64,000 nucleotides of DNA from Korobacter sp036501185. Lineage in GTDB: Bacteria > Acidobacteriota > Terriglobia > Terriglobales > Acidobacteriaceae. Position numbers and translations under genes: made by a program. The stretch covers positions 8,596 to 72,595 of the forward strand of contig DASYAU010000044.1 in NCBI GenBank assembly GCA_036501185.1, in the 5' to 3' direction. Below, piece by piece: positions 32,952 through 40,896 of this stretch. Under the pieces are notes generated by a model, which was not told where the DNA came from, made no database searches, and worked only from the letters and a program-made list of their open reading frames with translations. Position 1 is the first letter of the stretch. Each line of letters opens with the position of its first letter.

Positions 32952-33808
32952 ACATCGCGTTCGTCACCTATCGCGGCCTAAACGCCATCGCCCCCGATGA
33001 CGCGCTCCTCGCTGAGGTCCTCCGCGAACGCGGCCACCAGGTCGAAGGCGTTGTCTGGGACGACCCCGCCGCCGACTGGTCGCACTACGACGCCATCGTC
33101 ATCCGCTCCTGCTGGGACTATCAGTACACTCCCGAAAAATTCGTCGCCTGGCTCGACCACCTCGACGCCCCCAACCTCCGCGTCTTTAATCCCATCCCCA
33201 TCGTCCGCTGGAATCACGACAAGCGCTACCTCCGCGACCTGGAACGACACGGCATCGCAATCGCTCCCACCTACTGGTGCGAACGCAACACCACGCCCAA
33301 CCTTCACGAGATCCTGAAATCCAGAAACTGGCAAAAAGCCGTAGTCAAGCCCACCATCAGCGGCACCTCCATGCTCACCTGGACCGTGAGCCTAGAAGAC
33401 CGCGACACTCACGACGCACAACTCGCCGACCTGCTCACCAAGCGCGACATGATGATCCAGCAATTTGTTCCAGAAATTTTGGAAGGTGAGTGGAGCCTCG
33501 CGTTCTTCGGCCGCCAATTCAGCCACGCCGCCATCAAGCGCCCCGCCCCCGGCGACTTCCGCGTCCAGGACGAACACGGTGGCACCTGGTCTCAGCAACC
33601 CGCTCCCCCCGAGCTCGTTGCGCAAGCCCGTCACGTCCTCGACTGCGTCAACTCCGACCTGCTCTACGCCCGCGTCGACGGCATCCAGCGCAACCGCCAA
33701 TTCATCCTCATGGAACTAGAAATCATCGAGCCCATGCTCTACATAGGCCAAAACCGCACCGCCGCCGAACTCTTCGCCAACGAATTCCTTAAGCGTTTGT
33801 CATCCTGA
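32948..33808 (+). CDS. ATP-grasp family ligase-like protein
   Basis: A 286-residue protein from a TTG at 32948 overlapping the previous stop. The N-terminal preATP-grasp domain has NIAFVTYRGLNAIAPDDALL and DAIVIRSCWDYQYTPEKFVA. The ATP-grasp part follows: KAVVKPTISGTSMLTWTVS, MMIQQFVPEILEGEWSLAFF, YARVDGI and ILMELEIIEPMLYI. This resembles the glutathione-synthetase/RimK-like branch that ligates amino acids or peptides, but the substrate is not known. The last codons (LSS and the TGA) lie inside a dispersed repeat starting at 33798, so the original C-terminus may have been replaced. Confidence 0.82.
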   Translation: MNIAFVTYRGLNAIAPDDALLAEVLRERGHQVEGVVWDDPAADWSHYDAIVIRSCWDYQYTPEKFVAWLDHLDAPNLRVFNPIPIVRWNHDKRYLRDLERHGIAIAPTYWCERNTTPNLHEILKSRNWQKAVVKPTISGTSMLTWTVSLEDRDTHDAQLADLLTKRDMMIQQFVPEILEGEWSLAFFGRQFSHAAIKRPAPGDFRVQDEHGGTWSQQPAPPELVAQARHVLDCVNSDLLYARVDGIQRNRQFILMELEIIEPMLYIGQNRTAAELFANEFLKRLSS

Positions 33809-33851
33809 GCGAACAATCCGCAATACGTTGCGAATTCGCAGTCGAAGGATC
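33798..33851 (+). repeat. dispersed repeat TGTCATCCTGAGCGA...CGAAGGAT, copy 1
   Basis: Starts TGTCATCCTGAGCGAA and ends GTCGAAGGATC, with an imperfect hairpin between. A second copy lies at 43389-43442. It contains the stop codon of the ATP-grasp gene. Confidence 0.8.
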
Positions 33852-33861
33852 TCGCGTTTAT

Positions 33862-33896
33862 TCCTTCGTGTACTTCGTGATTAAAGATTTTTCTTT
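33862..33896 (+). repeat. dispersed repeat CCTTCGTGTACTTCGTGATT, copy 1
   Basis: CCTTCGTGTACTTCGTGATT followed by AAAGATTTTTC. Other copies are at 38379-38418 and 43905-43942, with a weaker one near 39743. It contains the stop codon of the minus-strand tautomerase gene (33881-33883). Confidence 0.8.
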
Positions 33897-34084
33897 TGAC
33901 GTTTGTCGGCCACCAGCGATCCATTGCTCGCATAGCTCTCCGCCGGAACATCCACAAACGCAATCGTCACCGACTCCGGCTTCGCATTCGCTTCCGCCAC
34001 GAACAACTCCGTCAGCTTCGTAACCAGCGTCCGCTTCTGCTCCGTGGTCCGTCCCTCAATCCAAGTCACCTGAATATGCGGCAT
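33881..34084 (-). CDS. 4-oxalocrotonate tautomerase family protein
   Basis: A 67-residue protein beginning Met-Pro, so processing exposes the catalytic N-terminal proline. PHIQVTWIEGRTTEQKRTLV, then LTELFVAEANAKPESVTIAF and VDVPAESYASNG match the tautomerase fold, which forms hexamers and isomerises enol/keto acids. The start at 34084 is set by the required Pro1. The last residues (KRQKKNL) and the stop come from a dispersed repeat, making the C-terminus slightly longer than usual. Confidence 0.88.
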   Translation of the reverse strand: MPHIQVTWIEGRTTEQKRTLVTKLTELFVAEANAKPESVTIAFVDVPAESYASNGSLVADKRQKKNL

Positions 34085-34101
34085 CTCTCTCCTTCCGGGT
34101 G

Positions 34102-34132
34102 CCCCAGGTTTGGCGGTTTTCCAAACCTGCGG
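34102..34132 (+). repeat. hairpin repeat CCCCAGGTTTGG, copy 1
   Basis: CCCCAGGTTTGG-CGGTTTT-CCAAACCTGCGG, followed by ATTTTTCT. A second copy at 46436-46466 has a perfect 12-pair stem, and both are followed by GCGCCAGCC. Lies just upstream of the tautomerase gene. Confidence 0.8.
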
Positions 34133-34186
34133 ATTTTTCTCCTCGCGCCAGCCACCAATTCCGCCGTCGTCTCCACTACTCTCCCT

Positions 34187-34213
34187 AATCACTAATTACT
34201 AATTACTAATCAC
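34187..34213 (+). repeat. A/T-rich direct repeat (CTAATCACTAATTACTAATT), copy 1
   Basis: TAATCACTAATTACTAATTA followed by CTAATCAC, built of TAATYAC units, downstream of ndk (minus strand). Near-identical copies lie at 34760-34789 and 46611-46633, each at the 3' end of a minus-strand gene. Confidence 0.8.
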
Positions 34214-34274
34214 TTTTTTGCCAAAAGCAAAAGGCACGCTCTCAGCGTGCCCCCCGCTCGAAATCCCGCCAGCA

Positions 34275-34700
34275 CTACTTCGCCAGCTCATATCCCGCGA
34301 AAAAGTACGACAGCTCAAACCGCGCCGTATCGTCGGCATCCGACCCATGCACCGCATTCTTTTCAATGCTCGCGGCCCATTTCTTCCGGATCGTTCCCTC
34401 CTCGGCATTCGCCGGATTGGTCGCGCCCATCAGCTTCCGGTAATCGGCAATCGCGTTTTCCTTCTCCATGCACATCACCACGATCGGCCCCGAAGCCATA
34501 AAGTCGGTCAGCGAATGGAAGAACGGCTTGTTCGCATGCACCGCGTAAAAGCCCTCCGCCTGGTTCTTGGTCAGGTGCAGCATCTTGATCCCAAGAATGC
34601 GGAAATTGTTGTTCAGCAATGTGCTGATGATGTCGCCCTCGGCGTTCTTCTCCACCGCGTCCGGCTTAATGATCGAAAGAGTCCGTTGCAATGTCTTCAT
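34275..34700 (-). CDS. ndk: nucleoside diphosphate kinase
   Basis: A 141-residue enzyme that equalises nucleoside triphosphate pools through a phospho-histidine. TLSIIKPDAVEKNAEGDIIS opens the ferredoxin-like fold, YRKLMGATNPANAEEGTIRK is the typical nucleotide loop and NAVHGSDADDTARFELSYFF holds the catalytic His. Length is standard. It lies downstream of sucCD on the same strand with an 86-base gap containing an A/T-rich repeat. Confidence 0.97.
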   Translation of the reverse strand: MKTLQRTLSIIKPDAVEKNAEGDIISTLLNNNFRILGIKMLHLTKNQAEGFYAVHANKPFFHSLTDFMASGPIVVMCMEKENAIADYRKLMGATNPANAEEGTIRKKWAASIEKNAVHGSDADDTARFELSYFFAGYELAK

Positions 34701-34759
34701 TCTGTTCTTTTCCTCAATTCAAATCTCTTCGGAGCAGCGAAAAGTAGGCATAACGCCCC

Positions 34760-34789
34760 TAATCACTAATTACTAATTACTAATCACTA
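34760..34789 (+). repeat. A/T-rich direct repeat, copy 2
   Basis: CTAATCACTAATTACTAATT followed by ACTAATCACTA. The stop codon of sucD (minus strand) lies at its right edge. Confidence 0.8.
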
Positions 34790-35668
34790 TTTCGCAATCT
34801 TCCCCGCCGCCGCCACCAGCGTCTCGCCCAGCAGCGCCGGCGATTTCGCCACGTGAATTCCCGCCGCTTCCATCGCTTTGATTTTCTCCGCCGCAGTTCC
34901 CTTGCCACCGGAAATAATCGCGCCCGCATGTCCCATCCTGCGTCCCGGAGGCGCCGTCTGCCCGGCGATGAATCCCACCACCGGCTTCTTCACGTTCTGC
35001 TTGATGAACTCCGCCGCATTCTCCTCGGCGCTTCCACCAATTTCGCCAATCATAATGATCGCTTCCGTTTCCGGGTCCTTATTGAACAAATCGAGCGCGT
35101 CGATGAAGTTCGTTCCGATAATCGGATCGCCTCCAATCCCAATCGCGGTCGACTGCCCAATTCCACGCACGGTGAGCTGATGCACCGCTTCATACGTCAG
35201 CGTCCCCGAGCGCGACACGATCCCAACGTTCCCCTGCTTGTGAATCCGCGCCGGCATGATCCCGATCTTCGCCTTACCCGGCGAAATAATGCCCGGGCAA
35301 TTCGGCCCAATCAGCCGCGTCTTCCGGCCCTGCATGTAATTCCATACCTTCGCCATGTCCTGCGCGGGAACGCCTTCAGTGATGCAAACCACCAGCGGCA
35401 ACTCCGCATCCACCGCTTCCATAATCGCGTCAGCCGCAAACGGTGGAGGCACAAAAATCACGCTCACGTTCGCGCCGGTCCGCTCTACCGCATCCTGCAC
35501 GGTGTTAAAAATCGGCCAGCCCTCGTGCGTCGTCCCGCCCTTGCCCGGAGTCACCCCGCCCACAACTTTCGTTCCGTACTCCTGGCAGGCCTTCGCATGG
35601 AACGTGCCTTCACGCCCCGTCAGTCCCTGCACCAGCAACTTCGTATTCTTATCGACAAGAATCGACAT
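34787..35668 (-). CDS. sucD: succinyl-CoA synthetase alpha subunit
   Basis: A 293-residue CoA-binding subunit of the TCA-cycle enzyme that makes ATP or GTP from succinyl-CoA. The CoA site includes LVQGLTGREGTFHAKACQEY and VGGVTPGKGG. GPNCPGIISPGKAKIGIMP and the active-site histidine loop RRMGHAGAIISGGKGTAAEK are intact. Its start overlaps the sucC stop (TAATG). Normal length. Confidence 0.97.
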   Translation of the reverse strand: MSILVDKNTKLLVQGLTGREGTFHAKACQEYGTKVVGGVTPGKGGTTHEGWPIFNTVQDAVERTGANVSVIFVPPPFAADAIMEAVDAELPLVVCITEGVPAQDMAKVWNYMQGRKTRLIGPNCPGIISPGKAKIGIMPARIHKQGNVGIVSRSGTLTYEAVHQLTVRGIGQSTAIGIGGDPIIGTNFIDALDLFNKDPETEAIIMIGEIGGSAEENAAEFIKQNVKKPVVGFIAGQTAPPGRRMGHAGAIISGGKGTAAEKIKAMEAAGIHVAKSPALLGETLVAAAGKIAK

Positions 35669-36846
35669 TAGCGGCCTCCCTTCGCGGCAGCCACAACTTT
35701 TTCCGCCGCGTCTTTCATCGTCTCGGCCACAATGAAGTTCAAGCCGCTCTCTTTCAGGATCTCGCGCCCCTTCTCAACATTGGTTCCTTCCAGCCGCAGC
35801 ACGATCGGCAGTTGAATGTTCGTCTGCTTCGCCGCCTGCACCACGCCGGTCGCCAGCGTATCCACTCGCAGGATGCCGCCAAAAATGTTGATCAGCACTG
35901 CCTTCACGTTCTTATCGCTCAGCAGGATCTCGAACGCATGCGTCACCTGCTCCGCATTCGCGCCGCCGCCCACATCCAAAAAGTTCGCCGGCATTCCTCC
36001 CGCGTACTGGATGATGTCCATCGTCGCCATCGCCAACCCGGCGCCGTTCACCATGCAGCCCACGCTGCCGTCCAGCTTGATGTAGTTGAGCCCATACTTG
36101 CTGGCCTCCACCTCAAGCGGATCCTCTTCCGTGATGTCGCGCAAATCTTTCAGCTCCGGATGCCGGAACAGCCCGTTATCGTCAAAGTTCAACTTCGCAT
36201 CCAGCGCAAACAGCCGATTGTCAGTGGTCGTAATAAACGGATTGATCTCCATCAGCGACGCATCGGTCTCGTCATACGCCTTGTACAGCGCCTGCATGAA
36301 CTTCACCGCCTGGTTCACCAGCTCCGGCTTCAGGTTCAGCGCGAACGCAATCTTGCGCGCCTGGAACGCCGCCAGCCCCAGCCCCGGTTCGATCCATTCC
36401 TTCACGATCGCCTTCGGGTCCTTCGCCGCGACTTCCTCAATCTCCATGCCCCCCGAGGCCGACGCCATGAACACCGGCTTGCCCACCGCGCGGTCTAGCA
36501 CAATCGAGAGATAAAGTTCCCGCTCAATCGGCAGCGTCTCTTCAATCAGCAGCCGCTGAACTTTCTTCCCCTCGGGGCCCGTCTGATGCGTGATGAGCGT
36601 CATCCCCAGCATCTTGCCGGCCAGTTGCCCGGCTTCATCCACGCCTTTGGCAATCTTTACACCGCCGCCTTTGCCGCGACCGCCCGCATGGATCTGCGCC
36701 TTTACCACCACGCCCTTCGCGCCTTCGTGCATCAGGTCATTGGCTACGCGCTCCGCTTCCTCGCGCGTCGTCACCATCTCACCGCGTGGGACCGCGACGC
36801 CGTACTTGCACAGAATCGCCTTCCCCTGGTACTCGTGAATTTTCAT
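35668..36846 (-). CDS. sucC: succinyl-CoA synthetase beta subunit
   Basis: A 392-residue ATP-grasp subunit. MKIHEYQGKAILCKYGVAVP starts the fold, followed by VVKAQIHAGGRGKGGGVKIA, LMEINPFITTTDNRLFALDA (metal and nucleotide site), SVGCMVNGAGLAMATMDIIQ and NIFGGILRVDTLATGVVQAA. It forms the heterodimer or heterotetramer with SucD, encoded immediately downstream. Nucleotide preference (ATP or GTP) cannot be settled by eye. Confidence 0.97.
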   Translation of the reverse strand: MKIHEYQGKAILCKYGVAVPRGEMVTTREEAERVANDLMHEGAKGVVVKAQIHAGGRGKGGGVKIAKGVDEAGQLAGKMLGMTLITHQTGPEGKKVQRLLIEETLPIERELYLSIVLDRAVGKPVFMASASGGMEIEEVAAKDPKAIVKEWIEPGLGLAAFQARKIAFALNLKPELVNQAVKFMQALYKAYDETDASLMEINPFITTTDNRLFALDAKLNFDDNGLFRHPELKDLRDITEEDPLEVEASKYGLNYIKLDGSVGCMVNGAGLAMATMDIIQYAGGMPANFLDVGGGANAEQVTHAFEILLSDKNVKAVLINIFGGILRVDTLATGVVQAAKQTNIQLPIVLRLEGTNVEKGREILKESGLNFIVAETMKDAAEKVVAAAKGGR

Positions 36847-37235
36847 GTTGTTCTCTTTGAATTACAGGCGGGTGCCGTTGCCCGCAATGAATTGAATTCC
36901 AAGTTCAAAATGGAGTTAAGGGCCCAGAACAGCCGGAATGAGTACTAGCAAACCCTTCATTCTATAATCCCGCGCACACCCGAGTAAACCGCGTTCCCGG
37001 CACGGCTCATGCCCATTTTGTGGAACATACTCTGCGTCCTCGATAATCGATGTCGTGCGCGTGTCTGACTCCATCCTGGCCGCAAGCGCGAAGCGCGACC
37101 AGCCGTAGCAGGCCCGGGCGTCAGCCCGGGTAAAGCGCGCCGAAACGAGCGAGCCCCGTGAGGGGCGGCACGCCTTTCGCTCCGACCCACAAATTCATCG
37201 CCGCCGCACCATCTCTGCGCTACCATCCATCCGCC
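36847..37235. other. intergenic region with palindromic repeat
   Basis: This 389-base gap between divergent sucC and the SRPBCC gene holds no credible gene. Positions about 37104-37178 contain two hairpins, CCCGGGC-GT-CAGCCCGGG-like and GCCCC-GTGA-GGGGC, of the kind found between genes elsewhere in the window. A TATAAT lies at 36963-36968 but no matching -35 is seen. Confidence 0.6.
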
Positions 37236-37643
37236 ATGACGAAGCCCATCCAGCAATCCGTCACCTTCCCCGTCCCTCCTCGCGCCGCCTACGAAACCTA
37301 CATGAATTCCGCAAAGCACTCCGCCGCCACGGGCCAGCGCGCCAAGCTCACCCGCAAAGTCGGCGCGAACTTCACTGCGTTCGACGGCGACCTCAACGGC
37401 CGCAATCTCCTCCTCATCCCCAATCGCATGATCGTCCAATCCTGGCGCGCTTCCCACTGGCCAAAGACCGATCCCGACTCCATCCTCACCATCACTTTCA
37501 CGAAAATCGCAAAGGGCACTCGCGTCGACCTGGTCCACGTCAACGTCCCCCAGCACGATCACCGCGGCGTCACTCAAGGCTGGCACACCTACTACTGGAT
37601 CCCCTGGCGCAATTACTTTTCCGCGCTCAAGAAGAACCGCTGA
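37236..37643 (+). CDS. SRPBCC/AHSA1-like domain protein
   Basis: A 135-residue protein starting at ATG 37236. The Bet v1-like pattern is visible: PIQQSVTFPVPPRAAYETYM, KVGANFTAFDGDLNGRNLLL, QSWRASHWPKTDPDSILTIT and a C-terminal helix after HYYWIPWRNYF-like residues (TYYWIPWRNYFSALKKN). Such domains bind hydrophobic ligands or activate Hsp90; the specific role is unknown. Upstream in-frame codons from 37158 are low quality and were excluded. Confidence 0.82.
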   Translation: MTKPIQQSVTFPVPPRAAYETYMNSAKHSAATGQRAKLTRKVGANFTAFDGDLNGRNLLLIPNRMIVQSWRASHWPKTDPDSILTITFTKIAKGTRVDLVHVNVPQHDHRGVTQGWHTYYWIPWRNYFSALKKNR

Positions 37644-37709
37644 CCGCCACCCGCCCCAACTTTTTCTTGAAACCTGACACCTAATACCTGAAACCTATAT
37701 CCTTCCCCC

Positions 37710-38366
37710 ATGCCCCCGCATGTCGCCCATCTCCTAATCGGACGCCCCACCAACCACGCGCCTGACGGCGAAGCTCCGTGGATCACCGCCATTTTCCGCA
37801 CGCCCGTCAGCACGCCCGTCTTCCTCACCACTACCGGCTTCGAAGGCGATGAAGTCGCCGAAAAAGATGTCCATGGAGGCCCCGAGAAAGCCGCCCTCTG
37901 CTACTCGCTCTCCAACTACCCTCTCTGGCGCGCCGAGCACATCCTCGACAGCTCCCCCGGCGGCTTCGGCGAAAATCTTGCGATCGACGGTCAAGATGAA
38001 TCCACCGTCTGCATTGGCGACTGTTATCGCATCGGCGAAGCCGAAGTCCAAATCTCCCAGCCCAGGGGCCCCTGCTCCACCCTCGCCCGCCGCTGGAACC
38101 TCCCCAGCCTCATCAAACTCGTCCTCCAAAATCATCGCTCCGGCTGGTACATCCGTGTCCTCCGCGAAGGAAATATCGCTCCCAACGACTCCATTGAACT
38201 CCTCTCCCGTCCCAATCCCACCTGGACCATCTCCCGCGCCGCCGAAGTCAACTACTCGCCCCAGCGCACCCAGCAAGACCTCCGCGAACTGATCTCCCTC
38301 CCCGAACTCTCGGTGAACTGGAAATACGACCTCCAGCTAAAGCTCCAAGCCTCCCACTCCTCCTGA
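37710..38366 (+). CDS. MOSC-domain protein, YiiM-like
   Basis: A 218-residue protein. The MOSC core has GFEGDEVAEKDVHGGPEKAA, PGGFGENLAIDGQDESTVCI, GDCYRIGEAEVQISQPRGPC with the conserved Cys, and a 3-alpha domain at the C-terminus (RTQQDLRELISLPELSVNW). Relatives detoxify N-hydroxylated bases using a molybdenum cofactor. The gene is followed by a dispersed repeat and trpD. Confidence 0.88.
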   Translation: MPPHVAHLLIGRPTNHAPDGEAPWITAIFRTPVSTPVFLTTTGFEGDEVAEKDVHGGPEKAALCYSLSNYPLWRAEHILDSSPGGFGENLAIDGQDESTVCIGDCYRIGEAEVQISQPRGPCSTLARRWNLPSLIKLVLQNHRSGWYIRVLREGNIAPNDSIELLSRPNPTWTISRAAEVNYSPQRTQQDLRELISLPELSVNWKYDLQLKLQASHSS

Positions 38367-38378
38367 CCACCCCAAAAT

Positions 38379-38418
38379 CCTTCGTATACTTAGTGTCCTT
38401 CGTGATTAAAGGTTTTTC
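38379..38418 (+). repeat. dispersed repeat CCTTCGTG..., copy 2
   Basis: CCTTCGTATACTTAGTGTCC then TTCGTGATTAAAGGTTTTTC, a longer form of the element at 33862, between the MOSC gene and trpD. Confidence 0.75.
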
Positions 38419-38442
38419 TCGGCCTTTCGCTACAATCACGCA

Positions 38443-39486
38443 ATGCTCCCCGACGCCCTCCACCAGATCGTCGTTCACCGCCGCGACCTCTCCCGCGACG
38501 ACGCCCGCGCCGCCATGGCTGAAATCCTCTCCGGCCACGCCACCGACGCCCAGATCGGCGCCCTTCTCGTCGCTCTCCAGATGAAAGGTGAAACGGTCGA
38601 AGAGATCGTCGGCTTTGCCGAAGCCATCCGCGCCGCCGCCACCCCGCTCCTCACCCGCGACTCCGCCCTCGACGTCAGCGGCACCGAACGCGATGCCCTG
38701 CTCGACACCTGCGGCACCGGCGGTGATGCCGGCGGCACCTTCAACATCTCCACCGCCACCGCCCTCGTCGTCGCCGGTGCTGGTATCAAAGTTGCGAAAC
38801 ATGGCAACCGTAGTGTGACCTCGAAATGCGGCTCCGCCGACGTCGTCGAGGCCCTCGGCGTCAACATCAATCTCCCTCCCAACCGCATGGCTGAATGTCT
38901 CGACAAGGTTGGCATCGCTTTCCTCTTCGCGCCTGCCATGCACTCCGCCATGAAGTACGTGCAGCCCGCCCGCCGCGAGCTCAAACTCCGCACCGTCTTC
39001 AACCTCCTCGGCCCGCTCACCAACCCCGCCAAAGCCGGATGCCAGGTGGTAGGCGTTTACAGCGAATCGTTAGTCGAAAAACTCGCCGAAGCTCTCCTTC
39101 AGCTCGGACTCAAGCGCGCCCTCGTCGTCCACGGCAGCGATGGCCTCGACGAAATCACCATCTCCGGCCCCACCAAAGTCGCCGAAGTCCGCGAAGGCAG
39201 TGTGCACACCTACCACATCGCACCGGAAGACTTCGATCTGCCCCGCGCGCCCCTTTCATCTCTAGAAGGTGGCGATGCCCAATTAAACGCCGGCATCATC
39301 CGCCAAATCCTCGCCGGCGAACGCTCTCCCAAGCGCGATGTCGTCCTCCTCAACGCCGCCGCCGCCCTCGTCGCCGCCGGCCAATCGCCCAACATCGCCG
39401 CCGCCATCCCCGTCGCCGCCTACGCCATCGACAGCGGCCAAGCCCGCGGCCGCCTCCAACTCCTAATCGACTTCACCCAACAGTAG
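38443..39486 (+). CDS. trpD: anthranilate phosphoribosyltransferase
   Basis: A 347-residue enzyme of tryptophan biosynthesis transferring phosphoribose to anthranilate. LLDTCGTGGDAGGTFNISTA is the PRPP-binding signature, KHGNRSVTSKCGSADVVEAL follows, then ARRELKLRTVFNLLGPLTNP and VVHGSDGLDEITISGPTKV. Normal length, no other trp genes near it. Its 3' end (AIDSGQARGRLQLLIDFTQQ) has been copied twice downstream as decayed fragments, each placed just before a CPBP gene. Confidence 0.96.
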   Translation: MLPDALHQIVVHRRDLSRDDARAAMAEILSGHATDAQIGALLVALQMKGETVEEIVGFAEAIRAAATPLLTRDSALDVSGTERDALLDTCGTGGDAGGTFNISTATALVVAGAGIKVAKHGNRSVTSKCGSADVVEALGVNINLPPNRMAECLDKVGIAFLFAPAMHSAMKYVQPARRELKLRTVFNLLGPLTNPAKAGCQVVGVYSESLVEKLAEALLQLGLKRALVVHGSDGLDEITISGPTKVAEVREGSVHTYHIAPEDFDLPRAPLSSLEGGDAQLNAGIIRQILAGERSPKRDVVLLNAAAALVAAGQSPNIAAAIPVAAYAIDSGQARGRLQLLIDFTQQ

Positions 39487-39491
39487 TTTCT

Positions 39492-39618
39492 GTCATTGCG
39501 AGGCGCCATCTTTCAGTGCCACACACTGGTCGCTCCCCTTGCCCTCACCCAATGTCATTGCGAGGCGCCCGTCTTCCCCTCCGCGCGCTGCTCTCATCCC
39601 TTGTCATTGCGAGGCGCC
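39492..39618 (+). repeat. three copies of GTCATTGCGAGGCGCC
   Basis: Identical 16-base units at 39492-39507, 39554-39569 and 39603-39618, spaced 62 and 49 bases, in the gap after trpD. The irregular spacing and lack of cas genes rule out CRISPR. The third is followed by CGCTTTTTGGGCGCCG. Confidence 0.85.
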
Positions 39619-39768
39619 CGCTTTTTGGGCGCCGTGGCAATCCCCGAGCTGATTCAGTCTCCAACTCCGGAACGTAAGGCTTTCCGGCCCTCGCTCCTTC
39701 CGTCATCCAAGGCGCGCCAACACGACAACGCCCCAAAAAACCTTGGTGTTCAAAGATTTTGCTTTTCC

Positions 39769-39810
39769 CGCGGACGCTTGCAGCTCCTAGTACAATTCAC
39801 CAACTCTTAA
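39769..39810 (+). pseudogene. decayed copy of the trpD 3' end, fragment 1
   Basis: CGCGGACGCTTGCAGCTCCT and following bases encode RGRLQLLVQFTNS and a stop, matching the trpD C-terminus RGRLQLLIDFTQQ. It lies 54 bases before the first CPBP gene. Confidence 0.75.
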
Positions 39811-39863
39811 TCTCAGGGTCCTCGGCAAGCCCAACGTCGGCCTGCTGGGGTGCGAGGTCTCTC

Positions 39864-40730
39864 ATGGAATCCAAGCGACGCGTCATCCTCTACACCATCC
39901 TCGTCTTCGCCTTCAGCTCCGTCTTCTATTACTTCGCCATCCCCAAGCCCAGGCTTCCTCACCTGTTTCTCTGGTTGATGTGGTGTCCCGCGCTCGCCAG
40001 CTTCGTCACCACCATCATCACCAAACGCCCCTGGCGCGAATACGGCTGGAAGCCCGGCCCCTTCACCTATCTCGCCAAGGGATACTATTTCCCGCTCCTC
40101 TACGCGGTGCCCGCCTACCTCATCGTCTGGCTGACCGGCCTTGGAGGCTTCCCCAATCACGAGACTCTCGACGGCGTCCGTAAGTTCCTGCACGTTCCCG
40201 GTCTCTCCGACCCCGCCGTCTCCGTCCTCTACCTCGCGGTCATCGCCATCGTTCTCGTACCGCTCAGTCTCATCAGCGCCACCGGCGAAGAGATCGGCTG
40301 GCGAGGCTTTCTCGTCCCCGAACTCACCAAGTGGGTCGGCTTCAAAAAGGCCGCCATCATCAGTGGCATCATCTGGGCCGTCTGGCACATGCCCCTCATC
40401 ATTGCCGGCCCTTACTCCGTTTCCGGCACTCCGCGCGCCTACCAGGTTCTCTGCTTTGCACTCATGGTCATCAGCATCGCCGTGGCGTTCGCCTGGGTCC
40501 GCATGAAATCCGGCAGCTTCTGGCCAGCCGCCATCTTCCACGCCTCCCACAACGCTTTCATCCAGGCCTATTTCGACCGCATGACCCGCGACAACGGTCA
40601 CACAAACTTCTTCATCGGCGAATTCGGCATCATGATGGTGCCGTTCTGCATCGTCCTCGCAATCTACTGCTGGAAGCGCGCCCCGCAAGAGGCGAATGCG
40701 ACTTTGTCAGCGTCAACCGCGAATCCATAG
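39864..40730 (+). CDS. CPBP-family intramembrane metalloprotease (copy 1)
   Basis: A 288-residue polytopic membrane protein with the CPBP/Abi motifs: ATGEEIGWRGFLVPEL (the paired Glu), IIWAVWHMPLII (His) and FHASHNAFIQAYF (His and Asn). About eight membrane helices. Relatives cut prenylated or other membrane proteins, or act as immunity proteins for peptides. The start MESKRRVILYT is shared with the next gene, setting ATG 39864. The final residues (ASTANP) and stop run into a trpD-derived fragment, marking a duplication junction. Confidence 0.9.
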   Translation: MESKRRVILYTILVFAFSSVFYYFAIPKPRLPHLFLWLMWCPALASFVTTIITKRPWREYGWKPGPFTYLAKGYYFPLLYAVPAYLIVWLTGLGGFPNHETLDGVRKFLHVPGLSDPAVSVLYLAVIAIVLVPLSLISATGEEIGWRGFLVPELTKWVGFKKAAIISGIIWAVWHMPLIIAGPYSVSGTPRAYQVLCFALMVISIAVAFAWVRMKSGSFWPAAIFHASHNAFIQAYFDRMTRDNGHTNFFIGEFGIMMVPFCIVLAIYCWKRAPQEANATLSASTANP

Positions 40731-40891
40731 TCAAAAGCTCGCCGAGACTCTGCTCCAGCACGGAGCCGGCGAGCACTCTAACAAGCGCAATGTCCCGTCC
40801 ATCACCGCTCCGTCCGCCGTGGCCCCACGCCATTGACAGCTACGAACTCCGCGGACGCTTGCAACTGCTAGTAGAATTCACCAACCGGTAA
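40719..40891 (+). pseudogene. decayed, internally deleted copy of the trpD 3' region, fragment 2
   Basis: Bases 40719-40766 align with trpD 39062-39110, about 40766-40830 with trpD 39317-39380, and 40831-40891 with the trpD end (HAIDSYELRGRLQLLVEFTN against YAIDSGQARGRLQLLIDFTQ). The pieces are collinear with the middle lost. It lies between the two CPBP genes and ends 5 bases before the second. Confidence 0.8.
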
Positions 40892-40896
40892 TCTCT

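Noticed and set aside
36963..36968. TATAAT as promoter for the SRPBCC gene
   Set aside because: It is 270 bases from the gene and has no -35 element at a proper distance.
39492..39618. Possible CRISPR array (three identical 16-base repeats)
   Set aside because: Repeats are too short, spacing is irregular (62 and 49 bases) and no cas gene is nearby; it is an intergenic repeat family.
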